Below are positions 35,838 to 48,366 of a DNA stretch of 64,000 nucleotides, in pieces. Below the pieces are notes generated by a model, which worked only from the letters and a program-made list of their open reading frames with translations, was not told where the DNA came from and searched no databases. The translations under genes and the position numbers were made by a program. This DNA comes from Multifurca ochricompacta (lineage: Eukaryota > Basidiomycota > Agaricomycetes > Russulales > Russulaceae), in assembly GCA_022496185.1 (NCBI GenBank), contig WTXG01000004.1:310001-374000 (forward strand). Direction: 5' to 3'. Position 1 is the stretch's first letter; each line of letters opens with the position of its first letter.

Positions 35838-38125
35838 ATGGAACCCTTTGAAGACGAAAATCCCTTCTCTATCGCTGACCCACCCCTTTCTTCCGCTTCA
35901 TCTCATTCTCATGTCGACGTTTCCTCTCCTTCATCGCCTGCAAACCACACCGTAACTTTACCTTCTTCTCCGCTCATTGGAGTTCAATCACCGTCACTAC
36001 GAAGCGGCTTTCCTTCTCAAGGTTCTGGGCATACTCCCCGCTCTCCGACATCCAAGAGCGACTTTTGCTGTGTCCGAGATCAGTGGTTACACTCAGGAGA
36101 AGATGTTGAGATTCTGGTACTGACTTTTCTCTCCTACTTGTCCTCTGCAGTCAATTCGCTGATATACGTACCCATCCCATGCGCATGCAGATCACAGATG
36201 CGCAAAAGACCAGCGAGAATTCAACCTCCCCGTACATCACCTATGTCATCCGTTCAGGCGTGAGTAAATGGCATAGCGTAAGATTCTGTGAGCGAATCTA
36301 ACTCGACGCGCATAGAATGTGGAATCCCGCCATCGCTATTCTGAGTTTGAGTCTTTACGCTTAAACTTGACGAAGCTTTACCCGACCTTGATCATACCCC
36401 CTATCCCGTCGAAGCAGACAATCAGCGACTACGCTATCAAGCAGGCCAAAGCTCGCGAAGATGTAGCGATGATAGCTCGGCGTAAGCGTATGCTGCAGAC
36501 CTTTCTGAACCGGATTGCACGGCACCCGATTCTCTCAAACGAGCATGTGTTCCATCGTTTCCTCGATGGAGAGGTGTCTTGGGTGTGCATTCATCCTTTT
36601 GACAAAACCATGTTTCACCTTACACCTCCGCCGTAGACGGAGGTTTTACACTCGCCCCCGATCTCACAACTTCCCAAAAATATCCTCAAAGCCCCAGCGC
36701 ACAACCCTACTGATTTCAGTGCTTCATCCGCATACGAAGCACTACCGAACCCGTCACCGGCTCACCCCCTGCGTCGCCCGGACCAACGTTTCTTGGACTC
36801 TGAGGTGTTTACCAACAAATTTGCTTCACATCTCAGCGGGCCGATGGAGAAGGTGACCCGAAGAACAGCGAAGCGGTGGGCAGGTCGGTTCCGGTCTTTA
36901 ATTTGCGTTCCCCTTCATGCTACTTTCTTCCTTTTTTTCTCTTGCATACGTATACCTGCGTTAGCAAGCTACTGACCGTCTGCCTCTTCTTGTAGATTAT
37001 GCCCAAGATCACATGGAACTAGGAGCGATATGGAATGGTTTCAGCTTGAATGAAAGTGGCGAGCTTGCCACAGCCATCGAAAAGACTGGCCAGGCCATTG
37101 ACACCACTTACATGTCTACGACGCGCCTCGTACGTCCGTGAAATCCGCATCACCCGTAGAGACGGCGCTCGTTGACATTTTACCGCTCCGTATAGCTGCA
37201 GGATCTTGAGCAAAACTGGCAAGAGCCGTTGCACGAGTATTCTCAGTTCGCATCAATTATTAAGAAATTACTCGCGTATCGCCACCAGAAGCATGTACAA
37301 CTAGAAATGACGCAGGATGCCCTTGAAGCGCGCCGAGAATCACTCAACGAGCTTGAGAAGAGCGAAAGTGAAGCAAGGAGGCTCGAGGAGGCTCTTGAAC
37401 GTGGTCGCGGGCGTTCTATCTCCGCATCTGTTAGCGTTAGTCCTACCTCTCCTGACGCAGCCAATACGAACGAGGCCAGTGTGGGGGCAGGAGAGGGAGG
37501 AAATGGAAATGAACAAACCGAGAACCCGGCTTCGGTGTTTCTGCCACCGCACCCTGGCCCCAGCCCTGTAAAGCGGAGGACCCCCGGCATGGGCCTTTTG
37601 AGCGCACTGAGTTATACAATACATGGGATGATGGACGCGGACCCTGAGTCAGCACGACGGAGTAGCATAAGCAAGACAAGAGAGACGATATCACAGGTTG
37701 CTGCTTTGATAGTGCGCATTACGGTCGATGGCTGACAGCCATATTCCCTTTTAGTTGGAGGATGCGCTCCATCTTTCAGCTCAGGACCTCAAATACGCCA
37801 GCTCTACTATACAAGCTGACCTGGATCGTTTCCAGCGCCAGAAGGTTGCAGATCTGCGCGAGATGGCGATCAGCATGGCACGCAGCCACCGCGAATGGTG
37901 CAAGAAGGTGCGCGTAGCAGTTGCTTCTACCTCAAATCGAGTGACCCGTTCACTGAGACGTTCTGGTAGAACCTCGAAGCTTGGGAGGAAGTAAAGAAAG
38001 ATACTGCGAAGATTCCTGAACACCCTAATAGGATACCCTCTGAGCGGGCGAGTGTTGCAGTCACATCCAGCGCTGGGCCCTCTGCTGCAAGGAGAGACTC
38101 AGCAGCCACGATCAACGGACGATAA
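35838..38125 (+). CDS. SNX41: Sorting nexin, SNX41/Atg20-like
   Basis: PX-BAR protein for endosomal retrieval, with a role in selective autophagy for Atg20. The start MEPFEDENPFSIADPPLSSA (35838) and a Ser/Pro-rich leader precede the PX domain (SPYITYVIRSGNVESRHRYS, EFESLRLNLTKLYPTLIIPP and IPSKQTISDYAIKQA), with RHRYSEF the lipid-binding part. After HRFLDGEVSW comes FTNKFASHLSGPMEKVTRRT and the BAR region: DYAQDHMELGAIWNGFSLNE, AIDTTYMSTTRL, LHEYSQFASIIKKLLAYRHQ, QLEMTQDALEARRESLNELE. A Ser/Gly/Asn-rich insert (about 37410-37560) splits the BAR part, as in SNX41. The end is SAATINGR at 38125 after an intron in CKK-NLEAWEE. SNX41 and Atg20 cannot be told apart here. Confidence 0.9.
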
Positions 38126-38543
38126 CTGAGTTACGACTCGTTGCCTTGCATTTGACAAGATACAAGATTTATTTTGTCGTTCCTCTCTCCGGCGCTGGCC
38201 CTTCACATGATAGTTCTGTAGCAGGAGTGTCCATTTTACACCTTTTTTTTATTGCCCTGCTTTTTGATTTATTTTGATTCTAAACTATAAGAATTAGTGT
38301 GAAGTGTGAGCTGACCGAGTCCGAGTGAGAATGTGGTGGCTAGATGAGGCCGATAAGCGCCAGTGCCAGCGCGGCGTCGAAAACACGGTTAGAGTAAGCC
38401 GCGTTTTTTTAGCCTACCTTGCCGTCCACCCATTCCTTTCTATTCTCGCTTCCCTAACGATTCTCTTTTTTAATTAGTCCAGAGTCTTCTTCGTTACTTC
38501 GCTACTAAGCTACGCCAGGTCTGCTATCCTATTCGATTTAATT
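38126..38543. other. Intergenic SNX41 to VRG4
   Basis: AT-rich 3' region of the sorting nexin gene with T-runs near 38243-38251 and 38406, followed by the VRG4 promoter. No gene seen. Confidence 0.4.
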
Positions 38544-40139
38544 ATGGCCACACAAAACGAATACAAAAATGTACCGCTTGAGGAGCAAGATGCTGTAGAG
38601 CTCAGAAGGGCAGTCGCGACGGGCGCCGTGAAGGAATCCCAGATTTCTTCTGCAAGTACGTGGTAGTTTGGCGAGTTGGCGGGGAGGCGCGAGTCCTCCC
38701 CCCCCCTCCCCCCCTCTAATTGCTTGTTCACGCGTCACATTTTGCGCCAGGCCTCTCTATCGCCTGCTATTGCTTCGCATCGATTTTGATGACCGTGGTC
38801 AACAAAGTACGTACATCAATACCTGCTGCTGCTATGTTGACAGGCGCTGAGATGGACGCAGTATGTGGTCTCCGGACGCCATTTTTCCATGAATTTCTTG
38901 CTTCTGTGCATACAGTCCACCGTCTGCGTCTTATGTGTCTTGGCCGTAAAAAAGCTTGGAATCATCTCGTTCCGCAGTTTCGATATGGCCGATGCCAAGA
39001 CATGGTTTCCGATTAGCTTTCTATTGGTGAGCGTCATCTACACAGGCTCAAAGAGTTTGGTGAGTCAGAGAATGTCTCTCCCAGCCATGGCTAATAGTCT
39101 ACCGTAGCAATTTTTGACCATCCCCGTCTATACTATCTTTAAAAACTTGACTATCATCCTCATTGTGAGTGTGCTCAATCTTACAGACGCCCTGATGGCT
39201 TAGTAGAATGTGCAGGCCTATGGGGAAGTTTTGTGGTTTGGTGGTCGTGTCACCGCGTTGACATTGGTCTCTTTCATCTTCATGGTGTGTACTTGCAGCG
39301 TGCGTTAAAATTTCCGGGCGTTCAGAAAGTGTGCAGGTCGTCTCGTCCGTAATTGCAGCATGGAGCGACATCTCGAACGCGTCAACTCACTCCACGGGTG
39401 GTTTAAGTTCAGTGACGGATGCCGTTTCCACTCTCAATGTAGGGTATATTTGGATGTTTGCTAATTGTCTCACCAGTGCCGCCTATGTGAGTTCACAAGT
39501 GAGTACAAGGATAGGTGGTTGTCTCATCTTCAATAGGTTTTGGCCATGCGGAAGAGAATTAAAGCGACTGGCTTCTCCGATTGGGATTCGATGTTTTATA
39601 ACAATCTGTTGTCAATTCCTGTCTTGGCCCTCTTCTCCTTCGTCGTCGAAGACTGGGGTTCAGACAGTCTCAATCGAAATTTGTGCGTAAGCTCTACGGC
39701 AATGCGATCGGTTTGGAGTTTGTTCACATGTGATTCGTTTCTTCCGATGCAGCCCACCTGATACCCGTAATCTGCTTCTCTTCGCCATCGCTTTCTCCGG
39801 CGCTGCTGCCGTTGGGATTTCATATACTACAGCGTGGTGTATCCGCGTGACAAGTAGCACGACATATAGGTAAGGGTGATATCCCGACTTGGCAGACGTG
39901 CCTTGTGCAGTTAACCACGGCTCCGCTTGTTATAGTATGACTGGGGCGCTCAACAAGTTGCCTGTTGCTGCATCAGGCATGATCTTCTTTGGGATCCAGT
40001 AACCTTCGGGTCCGTCTCTGCTGTGACCGTGGGTTTCTTCGCGGGGGTTTTATATGCGATTGCAAAGAACAACCAGAAGAAAGCAGAGAGTACAACAAAA
40101 CCAGAGACGATCATACCCATGACGACCCGGAAGGAGTAG
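38544..40139 (+). CDS. VRG4: GDP-mannose transporter (Golgi)
   Basis: Multi-spanning Golgi antiporter bringing GDP-mannose into the lumen for mannosylation. The start [20 protein letters not shown] (38544) is a cytosolic tail. Membrane segments follow: [100 protein letters not shown], and later [20 protein letters not shown]. The GDP-mannose binding motif is present as [18 protein letters not shown]. The frame breaks just after it near 39991 (GGG where four G are needed to give FFGDPVTFGS). The tail [13 protein letters not shown] ends at 40139. At least eight introns, several exons under 100 bases. Confidence 0.95.
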
Positions 40140-40716
40140 CCCTATAGATGCGGACTTTTATGTGGTTCTGATTGGAGCATCCACAATGCCACGGTCATCA
40201 GTCACGGACATACTTAGAGGAATAAGACATATTTCTTTTTTCAATTCGCGTCCGGCGAAGGTTCCGGGGGTGCGATACGAGTTACGTACGGGTTGATAGG
40301 AAAAATGAAAGGATAGAGTCGGATTGGATCCGGACTAGTACGAGAGTCAAAGGTCTTGTCTGTGGACTGTGACGGGTGAGCATGATAAACCATTACTTGT
40401 TCGCATGAAAACATTGACGGTTTCATGAGCGCGCGCGAGCACGGGCAACTGATCGCACGTGCACGTGGCTGAGACCGAGGGATGATATGATATGAATAAT
40501 GAATTGATTAAAATGATGATGACATGACCAGTATAGAAAGATAACGAGGGAGCGAACTGAGAGCTTCCACCCCCACAAGTTCGTACGAATCCTTCATCCT
40601 CATCATCGCGTAAACCATCGTTTCCTATCGGGTTTACGCACTGACATCCCCACCCCCAACCGAATATAAAGACCTTCCGACAAGTCCCTTCACTGGTTCC
40701 CCATCAGACCTCCATC
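40140..40716. other. Intergenic VRG4 to PYC
   Basis: Holds the 3' end of VRG4 and the pyruvate carboxylase promoter; see the separate CACGTG and TATA entry. No gene seen. Confidence 0.45.
40456..40670 (+). promoter_or_regulatory. Tandem CACGTG boxes and TATA box of PYC
   Basis: Two CACGTG hexamers abut at 40456-40467 (CACGTGCACGTG). A TATAAA box lies at 40665-40670, about 50 bases before the start codon. Such boxes bind bHLH regulators in fungi; the factor acting here is unknown. Confidence 0.5.
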
Positions 40717-43700
40717 ATGTCTACGCTTCATCCCCCCAGGCTTGCGCCAATATTTGCTGCTACCCCTAGTGCACCGGGCACCCCGGTGCATTCCATCCAA
40801 ACCATGCGCCGCAAGTCGGCTGGTCATGGCGGGCCCCTCACAAAGATCCTCGTCGCAAACCGCGGGGTACGATACCACCATGAACTCGGAATATGAACGT
40901 ATACCTTTTTTTTTTTTGATCTCTAGGAAATCGCCATTCGTGTCTTCCGCACGGCCCACGAGCTTGCGATGCATACTGTCGCAATCTACTCTTATGAAGA
41001 TCGGATGTCCGCTCACCGTCAAAAGGTACGCAAATTCTCTAGTCTATTATGGAGACCCCCATTCTAACTGGCGTGCGTCTAGGCTGATGAAGCTTACCGT
41101 GTCGGTGCTGGTTTAACCCCTGTTGCCGCGTACCTTTCGCAGGATGATATCATTCGCATCGCTCTCGAACACGGTGTGATATGATTCACCCTGGGTAAGA
41201 CTTGATCGCTCGCGACCGTTTTTTTTTTATTGCTCCATTGACATCCGTTATAGGTACGGTTTCTTATCCGAGAATGCAGAATTTGCTCGTAAGGTCGAGC
41301 AGGCTGGCATCGCGTTTGTCGGACCCTCTCCCGAGGTTATCGACAGTCTAGGGGACAAGACGAAGGCACGCACTCTTGGTAACTCGTCCCGATACTTGTC
41401 TTACGCGGACAATCCGCTGACTGACTATGCACGTGCTAAGCTTTGAAAGTCGGCGTCCCTGTCGTTCCTGGAACCCCCGGACCCGTTGATAGCTGGTCCG
41501 ACGCAGACTCATTCATCAAGGAATATGGCTTCCCGGGTGAATTATTTTTATTTTTATTGTCATTATTATTTTGCGGACGCATATAATTGATGACGTTGAA
41601 TTTACACGATCTTTAGTTATCATCAAGGCCGCTATGGGTGGTGGAGGCCGTGGCATGCGTGTCGTACGCGAAGAGTCCGAGTTTAAGAGTTCTTTTGAAC
41701 GGGCCGTTTCTGAGGCCAAGTCCGCGTTCGGGGACGGGACGGTGTTCATTGAACGTTTCCTTGAACGGCCCCGCCATATTGAAGTTCAACTTCTTGGAGA
41801 CTCGCAGGGAAACATTGTTCATCTTTTTGAACGCGACTGTTCCGTTCAACGTAGACATCAAAAAGTTGTTGAAGTTGCTCCTGCGACCCATCTTCCCGAG
41901 GAGGTTCGACAGGCGATTTTGGCTGATGCGATTAAGCTCGCGAAGAACGTTCACTACCGAAATGCGGGAACTGCCGAATTCTTGGTCGATCAACAAGGAA
42001 GACATTATTTTATCGAGATTAATCCTCGCATTCAAGTCGAGCATACCATCACAGGTAATTTCACTTCCTCTTTAGGTTGTTTTGTTTACCCGATTTGATT
42101 CCTTTATTTATTTTATTTTATAGAGGAAATTACCGGCCTTGACATTGTCGCTGCTCAGATCCAGATTGCAGCTGGCGCTACTCTTCCCCAACTTGGTTTG
42201 ACTCAAGATGCAATCACTAAGCGCGGTTTTGCAATTCAGTGTCGCGTCACCACAGAGGATGCAGCCGCAAGTTTCCAACCAGACACAGGAAAGATCGAGG
42301 TTTACCGCAGTGCTGGTGGTAATGGTGTCCGTCTTGACGCCAGCTCCGGTTTTGCCGGCGCTCAGATCACTCCCCACTACGACAGTCTCTTGGTCAAGGT
42401 AAGCGTCAGCGGGACCACATATGAGGTTGCGCGTAGGAAGATGCTACGTGCCCTTGTCGAGTTTCGTATCCGTGGTGTCAAGGTTAGTTGCACAGGCACG
42501 TTGACCTTGTATTTGGTTACTCAAAACCCCGATCAGACAAACATTCCCTTCTTATTCCGCCTCTTGACGCATGACGTCTTCATTGGCGGAAAGACCTGGA
42601 CAACCGTAAGGACAGGATGCATTTGTGCCGCTGTTATAATTGCTAAAATCCGTCATTATTCATAGTTTATCGACGATACACCTGAGCTGTTCAAGCTCGT
42701 GCAGACGCAAAACCGCGCCCAGAAGCTCCTTGCATACCTTGGAGATCTTGCCGTCAATGGTAGCTCAATCAAGGGCCAGAGTGTAAATTTTTATTTTCGA
42801 TGGATTGTCGCGACATGTGATCTAATAACTTTGTAAAGGGCGAACCTGGTCTCAAGGATGAGATTGTCATCCCCACGTTCCAGAACCGTGAAGATCCTAA
42901 TGGTCCCCCGCTCGACACCTCACTCCCCTGCGAATTTGGCTGGCGGAATATTATCGTCGAAAAAGGGCCAGAGGCTTTTGCCAAAGCTGTTCGCGAGTAT
43001 CCTGGCACGCTTATTATGGACACCACGTGGCGTGATGCCCACCAGTCCTTGCTTGCAACGCGCCTGCGCACGATCGACATAGCTAACATTGCGAAAGAGA
43101 CAAGCTGGGCACTTGCAAATGCGTATTCACTAGAATGTTGGGGTGGTGCGACGTTTGACGTGGCTATGCGGTTCCTGTACGAGGATCCATGGGAACGTCT
43201 GGTATGTTACTTTCGACAGTGATGCCCCAGCACTTGACGTGAACTCGTGTAGCGAACAATCCGTAGGCTTGTTCCAAATATCCCGCTACAAGCGCTTGTT
43301 CGTGGTGCGAACGGTGTTGGGTACACAAGCTACCCGTACGCCTCAATGCCTTCTTTTTCTTTCGAGTAGCACAGCTGACCATGGGATAGCGACAATGCGA
43401 TTTACGACTTCTCCAAAAAGGCGGTTGAGAACGGTCTTGATATCTTCCGAGTCTTCGACTCGCTGAACTACATCGGTATGTGAATCCGCCGTGATTCTAT
43501 TTCCATGTCCTATATGCTAAACTGCTTCTATAGAAAATGTAGGCTTTTAAATCAACATTCATGAAATATGACGCTGAGCTTTCTGCAGATGAAACTTGGT
43601 ATCGATGCTGCCAAGAAGGCTGGAGGTGTAGTCGAGGCCGTCGTGTGTTATAGTGGAGACGTCGCGGGCAAGAATGAGACCAAGTACACCCTCGAGTATT

Positions 43701-45685
43701 ACCTCGACTTCGTCGATCAGATTGTTGCAGAAGGTATCCATGTCCTGGGCGTTAAAGACATGGCCGGTTTGCTCAAACCCGAGGCCGCCAAACTGTACGT
43801 CCTTTAGAGTGCTTAGGGTCGACCATGCGTGACACCGCTTGCGTACAGGCTCATTGGAAGTATCCGCGCCAAATATCCTGATCTCCCAATCCATGTACAT
43901 TCGCACGACACTGCTGGCATTTCAACTGCCAGCATGATTGCGGCAGCTGCAGCGGGTGCTGATGTGGTCGACCTCGCCATCGATAGTGAGCCTTCTCGTT
44001 TATTTCTGTTCAAAGTGGTTTTACATGTACTCCCTCAGGCATGTCCGGTCTGACCTCGCAGCCGCCAATGGGTGCTGTGACTTTAGCCCTTGAACAAACC
44101 GGCCTTGGCACCGGTATTCGCTACGCTGACATACAAGCTCTCAACCTTTATTGGACCCAAGTTCGCATGCTTTACAGCTGCTTCGAAGCCAACGTACGGG
44201 CATCGGACTCTAGCGTGTTTGCCCACGAAATGCCTGGGGGGCAATACACGAATCTCATGGTGTGTTGGTTCGTGGACAGCATTCAACTTCCTTTACTGAC
44301 TGTATTGGCCGATCAGTTCCAAGCATCCCAACTTGGCCTTGGTACTCAATGGACAGGTGAGAGTGGTGTAAAGGTGCTTGATGAGTAGTATGTTAATTCT
44401 CGTAACAGAGGTCAAGAAGAAGTATATCGAGGCTAACGAGCTGGTGGGCACATCGCCCTTTTTTGAGAGGTCCACCTGGAGCTGACGTTCGGCCAGTGCG
44501 GCAATATCATCAAAGTCACACCATCGTCCAAGGTCGTTGGAGACTTTGCTCAGTGGATGACACAAAACACCCTGTCCAAGGCGGAGGTCCTTGAGCGCGC
44601 TGACCAGCTTGACTTCCCTTCGTCGGTTGTCGAGTTCTTCCAAGGTTACTTGGGACAGCCCGTTGGTGGCTTCCCTGAACCTCTAAGGAGCAAGATCATT
44701 CGAAACAAGCCACGGATAGATGGACGTCCAGGAGCTGGTCTGCCACCTTTGGACTTCAAGAAGATCAAGGCCGAGTTGCGGAGTAAGTTTGGCAAACACG
44801 TCACTGACGCCGATGTCACGTCCTATGTGATGTATCCAAAGGTAAGGAACCAGTGTCGAACGTGTTGTCCATGCGTTGACGGTGCCGCCCATAGGTCTTC
44901 GAGGAGTACCAAGGGTTCCTGCAAAAATATGGAGACTTGAGGTAACTCAACAATGACAGCTACTCCGCGGGGTTCTGGCGCTAATTCTGCTTGTTCTCAA
45001 TCAGTGTAATTCCTACGCGTTATTTCCTCGGCCGCCCAGACGTGGGCGAGGAACTGCACATTTCTATTGAGAAGGGTAAGACCCTAATCATTCGATTGAT
45101 GGCTGTCGGACCGGTGGTCGAGGGCCGTGCTCAGCGTGACGTCTGGTTCGAGGTGAATGGTGAAGTGAGTCACATAATAGAAATTTGTTCTTTGGACTGG
45201 ACTAAACGTACGGCGCGTTAGGTGCGTGCAGTGTCTGTTGAGGACAAGAATTCCGCGGTAGAAACGGTCTCGCGTGAAAGAGCAACGTCGGATCCTGGCT
45301 CTGTCGGCGCACCGATGTCTGGTGTTGTGGTGGAGGTTCGCGTGAAAGAGGGTCAGGAAATTAAAAAGGGCGATCCTCTCTGCAGTACGTCTTGTTCCAT
45401 GCGTAGTATGCGAGCACTTTTCTCACAATTCCTCCTTTCCCGGAATAGTTCTCAGTGCCATGAAGGTAATTGAAGCCGTCACTGGATTGTTAGGACGATG
45501 GCTGACTCGCGATTACAGATGGAATCTGCTGTGACTGCCCCCGTTTCAGGACACATCAAACGTGTTGTGGTGCAGGAAGGTGCGTACTTGTGACCTGACA
45601 CGCTTCAAAACCTTTTAAGTTAATATAAACAATTTCAGGCGACTCGATAACCCAAGGGGACTTAACTATCGAGATTGTGCACTAG
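40717..45685 (+). CDS. PYC1: Pyruvate carboxylase
   Basis: Biotin enzyme making oxaloacetate from pyruvate and bicarbonate with ATP; cytosolic in most fungi. Order: leader [20 protein letters not shown], biotin carboxylase ([92 protein letters not shown]), carboxyltransferase ([74 protein letters not shown]), and the biotinyl domain, where AMK and [13 protein letters not shown] are joined across an intron to make the AMKM lysine site. It ends [15 protein letters not shown]. More than fifteen introns. One base is missing near 41178, where HGV-MIHPG needs one more base, and the frame also fails near 43270 and 44460. Confidence 0.96.
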
Positions 45686-46735
45686 CCTTTGATGGAGGCA
45701 TTAAAATCGCAAGCCCGGGAAGAGCTGCGCTTGCACATTCTTCATTTTGATGCCAGTAGCTCGTTCATGTCGCCTAGAAAGGGCCAAGTCGTTCGTTGTT
45801 GTAGTCGTATATGGTTGTATGCACCTTATTTCAAACAAAAAAATGACCAAGTGATCTTCTGTTCTTTCGTATTCGCTTCCAGTCCGAAGGATCGAGTCTT
45901 GATATTTCTATTTCTCTCTTTCTTAGAGCAAAAAGGACACAATCGGTCGACTCACATGAAAGTGATTTTTTGTTTTTGCATTTGCATTTGAATACAAGAA
46001 GGACCACACGTGAATGTTATGTTGGCTTCTCGTCCCTGCATCAGTCAGACCCGAAGATGCAACGTTGGAACTGCCTGGATTACGCCATGTTCACTTTGAA
46101 CGTGCGACACCCGGACGGACAAATATTTGCACTGGTCCTTATCTCTCGCAGGGGTTCGCGGGTTCAGGGCTATGACGAAGAGAATGAAGTTAGCAACTCC
46201 GAAGCCTGGACTCTTTACGTTACACGTGGTGCGCGTTCCTCTTGCCAGAAGGGCTTCTTTCATATTAACGATGACGCCAGTGGCAAAGGGCCCTTTTGTT
46301 GCGTGGCGTGGTGAGAAGGGAGGACTGACTTCTATCGTCTTGCGTCTTGCAAGACTTATGACGATGATGATGATAACCCCTCAGGGTCGGTCCGCCGTCG
46401 GGCTGTAGACCAATTAACCGACGATGATGCAACCGCTTGTAAAAGGGAAAAGGAAACTGTGCAGGGCGACGTTATATTCTGAGCTTCTGAACTTTGATAA
46501 TTAATTATTCAATTCAATATTCAATATTCAAATATATTTCAAGTATTCAAGTACGGCACACAAAAAAAACCGAGGTTACACCACGCCCCCGGGAAAGTTA
46601 TCAAGATGACCTTAAGGACAAGAGGCGAGTAGTAGTAGACAGACGCGCACGTACCACAAGTGGTGTCTCAATCTCAATAGAAAAAAAAAAACAGATACAG
46701 ATACCTTGTCTTCTGTTCGTTCACAGGACGGCGTA
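45686..46735. other. Convergent 3' regions, PYC and NMO
   Basis: About 1 kb between two convergent genes. AT-rich with short ATTCAA repeats (46508-46545) and A-runs. Plus-strand open frames (for example 45970-46314) resemble nothing known. Confidence 0.4.
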
Positions 46736-48054
46736 TCACGCATCGCCAAGTAGGGCAGACGATGCTTTTAGATATGCCACAGCAGCATCATGTAGCTCCC
46801 GCACAATATCCTATCGCAGCTTTCTGTCAGCCCATTTTGGAACGGAGATAGTGCGCCGTTACCTTTGCAGGTTGAAGCCTGTACAATGGTCCGACGCCCG
46901 TGCCCGCCCAGGTAATGGATGAACTGGGGTCTCCCCTCTTCGCGCCCTCTGCAACTTCTTCCTTTACTTTAGCAATATCAGCACCACTTTCGACTGCCTC
47001 AACTGCAGGCATGGCCAGTGCGCGGCCATTCACCCCAGCTGGCCACCCTGTCGTATCGCGCAGCTTATCGAACACGTAGGATCGTACGGCGGAACTAGAC
47101 TTTGCGGCGATGATGGCACGTTTTTGAACATCGGAGTACTGACACTCCTCTGCGACGAGGAAACGGGTGCCCACCACAGCACCCGCTGCTCCGAGAGTCA
47201 GGAACGCAGAGAGATGCGCACCGCTGGAGAGTCCGCCAGCCGCAAGGACAGGGGGAGGAGCCCCAGAGGAAGGAAGGGCGGACAGTGCGGACAGTATCTG
47301 AGGAACGAGATTAAAGACAGGTGGGGCGGAAGCAGAACCATGTCCCCCAGATTCGATGCCTGAAAGGGGTCATTGGTAAGTGATGGATCGGAGGGCCCAG
47401 GGTTGAAAGTTGAGAATTATGTACCCTGTGCCACAAGGACATCAACCTTCCAATTTTTGAAGGCAATGAGGGCCTCCTCGACAGTATTGACTTGAACGAA
47501 GATGAGGGTCGAGGGCGTTTTGCCAGACTTTTGGTCGTGATTGCGTACAAGATCAATCCACCGACCTAAATCCTCGCCAAAGGAGAGCCAAATTGCTTGC
47601 ACGCCGTTCTCGAGTGCCAGTTCTAGCAATGCGACATGGGGAGACCTCTCTTCCTCTAGCTTCCAACCGAGAAAGCCGGCCCCGATAGGGAGGGGACCGG
47701 AAGGTCTATTCAGAATCGACCGTGCGATATGGAACTCGTCCCTGAACTTATCGACCCCTGTGTAGGCTGAAGGTGACACAAGTACAACAAGTTAAGAAAT
47801 ATGAACTCATTCTTCCAATGTGCATTGGCAAAGAATATGCCTCACCTGGTGACAAGAAACCGAAGCCACCGGCAAGGGAGACCTCACTGGCTAGGGCACC
47901 TCCGCTCGCCCCGCCCATCGGGGCAAGCACGATAGGAGTTTTGATACCTGAAAGTTTTTTAGCACTTAGGTTATTTCACACAATGATATGATACAAATAC
48001 AGATACAGATACAGTACCAAGTAGGCGAGTGATAGCAGTCTTAATAGTACTCAT
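46736..48054 (-). CDS. Nitronate monooxygenase (2-nitropropane dioxygenase)
   Basis: FMN enzyme oxidising alkyl nitronates. The start MSTIKTAITRLLG (48054) is followed across an intron by IKTPIVLAPMGGASGGALAS, the N-terminal FMN-barrel strand. Then FGFLSPGEAY, GPLPIGAGFLGWKLEEE, LALENGVQAIWLSFGEDLGR, TLIFVQVNTVEEALIAFKNW, VDVLVAQGTESGGHG (the phosphate-binding QGTEAGGH-type motif), PVLAAGGLSSGAHLSAFLTL and GAAGAVVGTRFLVAEEC. The C-terminal exon reads IVRELHDAAVAYLKASSALL to the stop at 46736. This matches the class I fungal NMO pattern. The gene frame appears intact. The first intron holds an ATACAG repeat. Confidence 0.93.
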
Positions 48055-48366
48055 ATTAACTTTGGTGGTGGTCGGTGGTCAAAGTCGAGGAGGAAAGATG
48101 TAAATGTCTTCTGACTGATAGGCCAGTCCTGCACCTGCACGGCGTGACTCATTCATGTCTTAAGCTCCAATACTACGTTCACCTACACTCGGACAGATGA
48201 TGATGAGTGATAGTGATGAGTGACTAGTTGATACATGACACGGGCCGCTTTGACCGAGGGAGGGGGATCATTTGTTTACCTTTATTTGTTGGTGATCTCT
48301 ATCCATCCGGGGAGGGAGAGACGAGCCAGCCTTCATCGCTGTGGGACTGCCTCATTGCTATTCACC
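48055..48366. promoter_or_regulatory. Bidirectional promoter, NMO / SmB
   Basis: The starts are 312 bases apart on opposite strands. Nothing beyond short repeats (TGATGAGTGATAG-like, about 48196-48226) is seen. Confidence 0.45.

Noticed and set aside
45970..46314. 114-codon plus-strand frame between PYC and NMO
   Set aside because: Lies in convergent 3' regions, with no recognisable motif.
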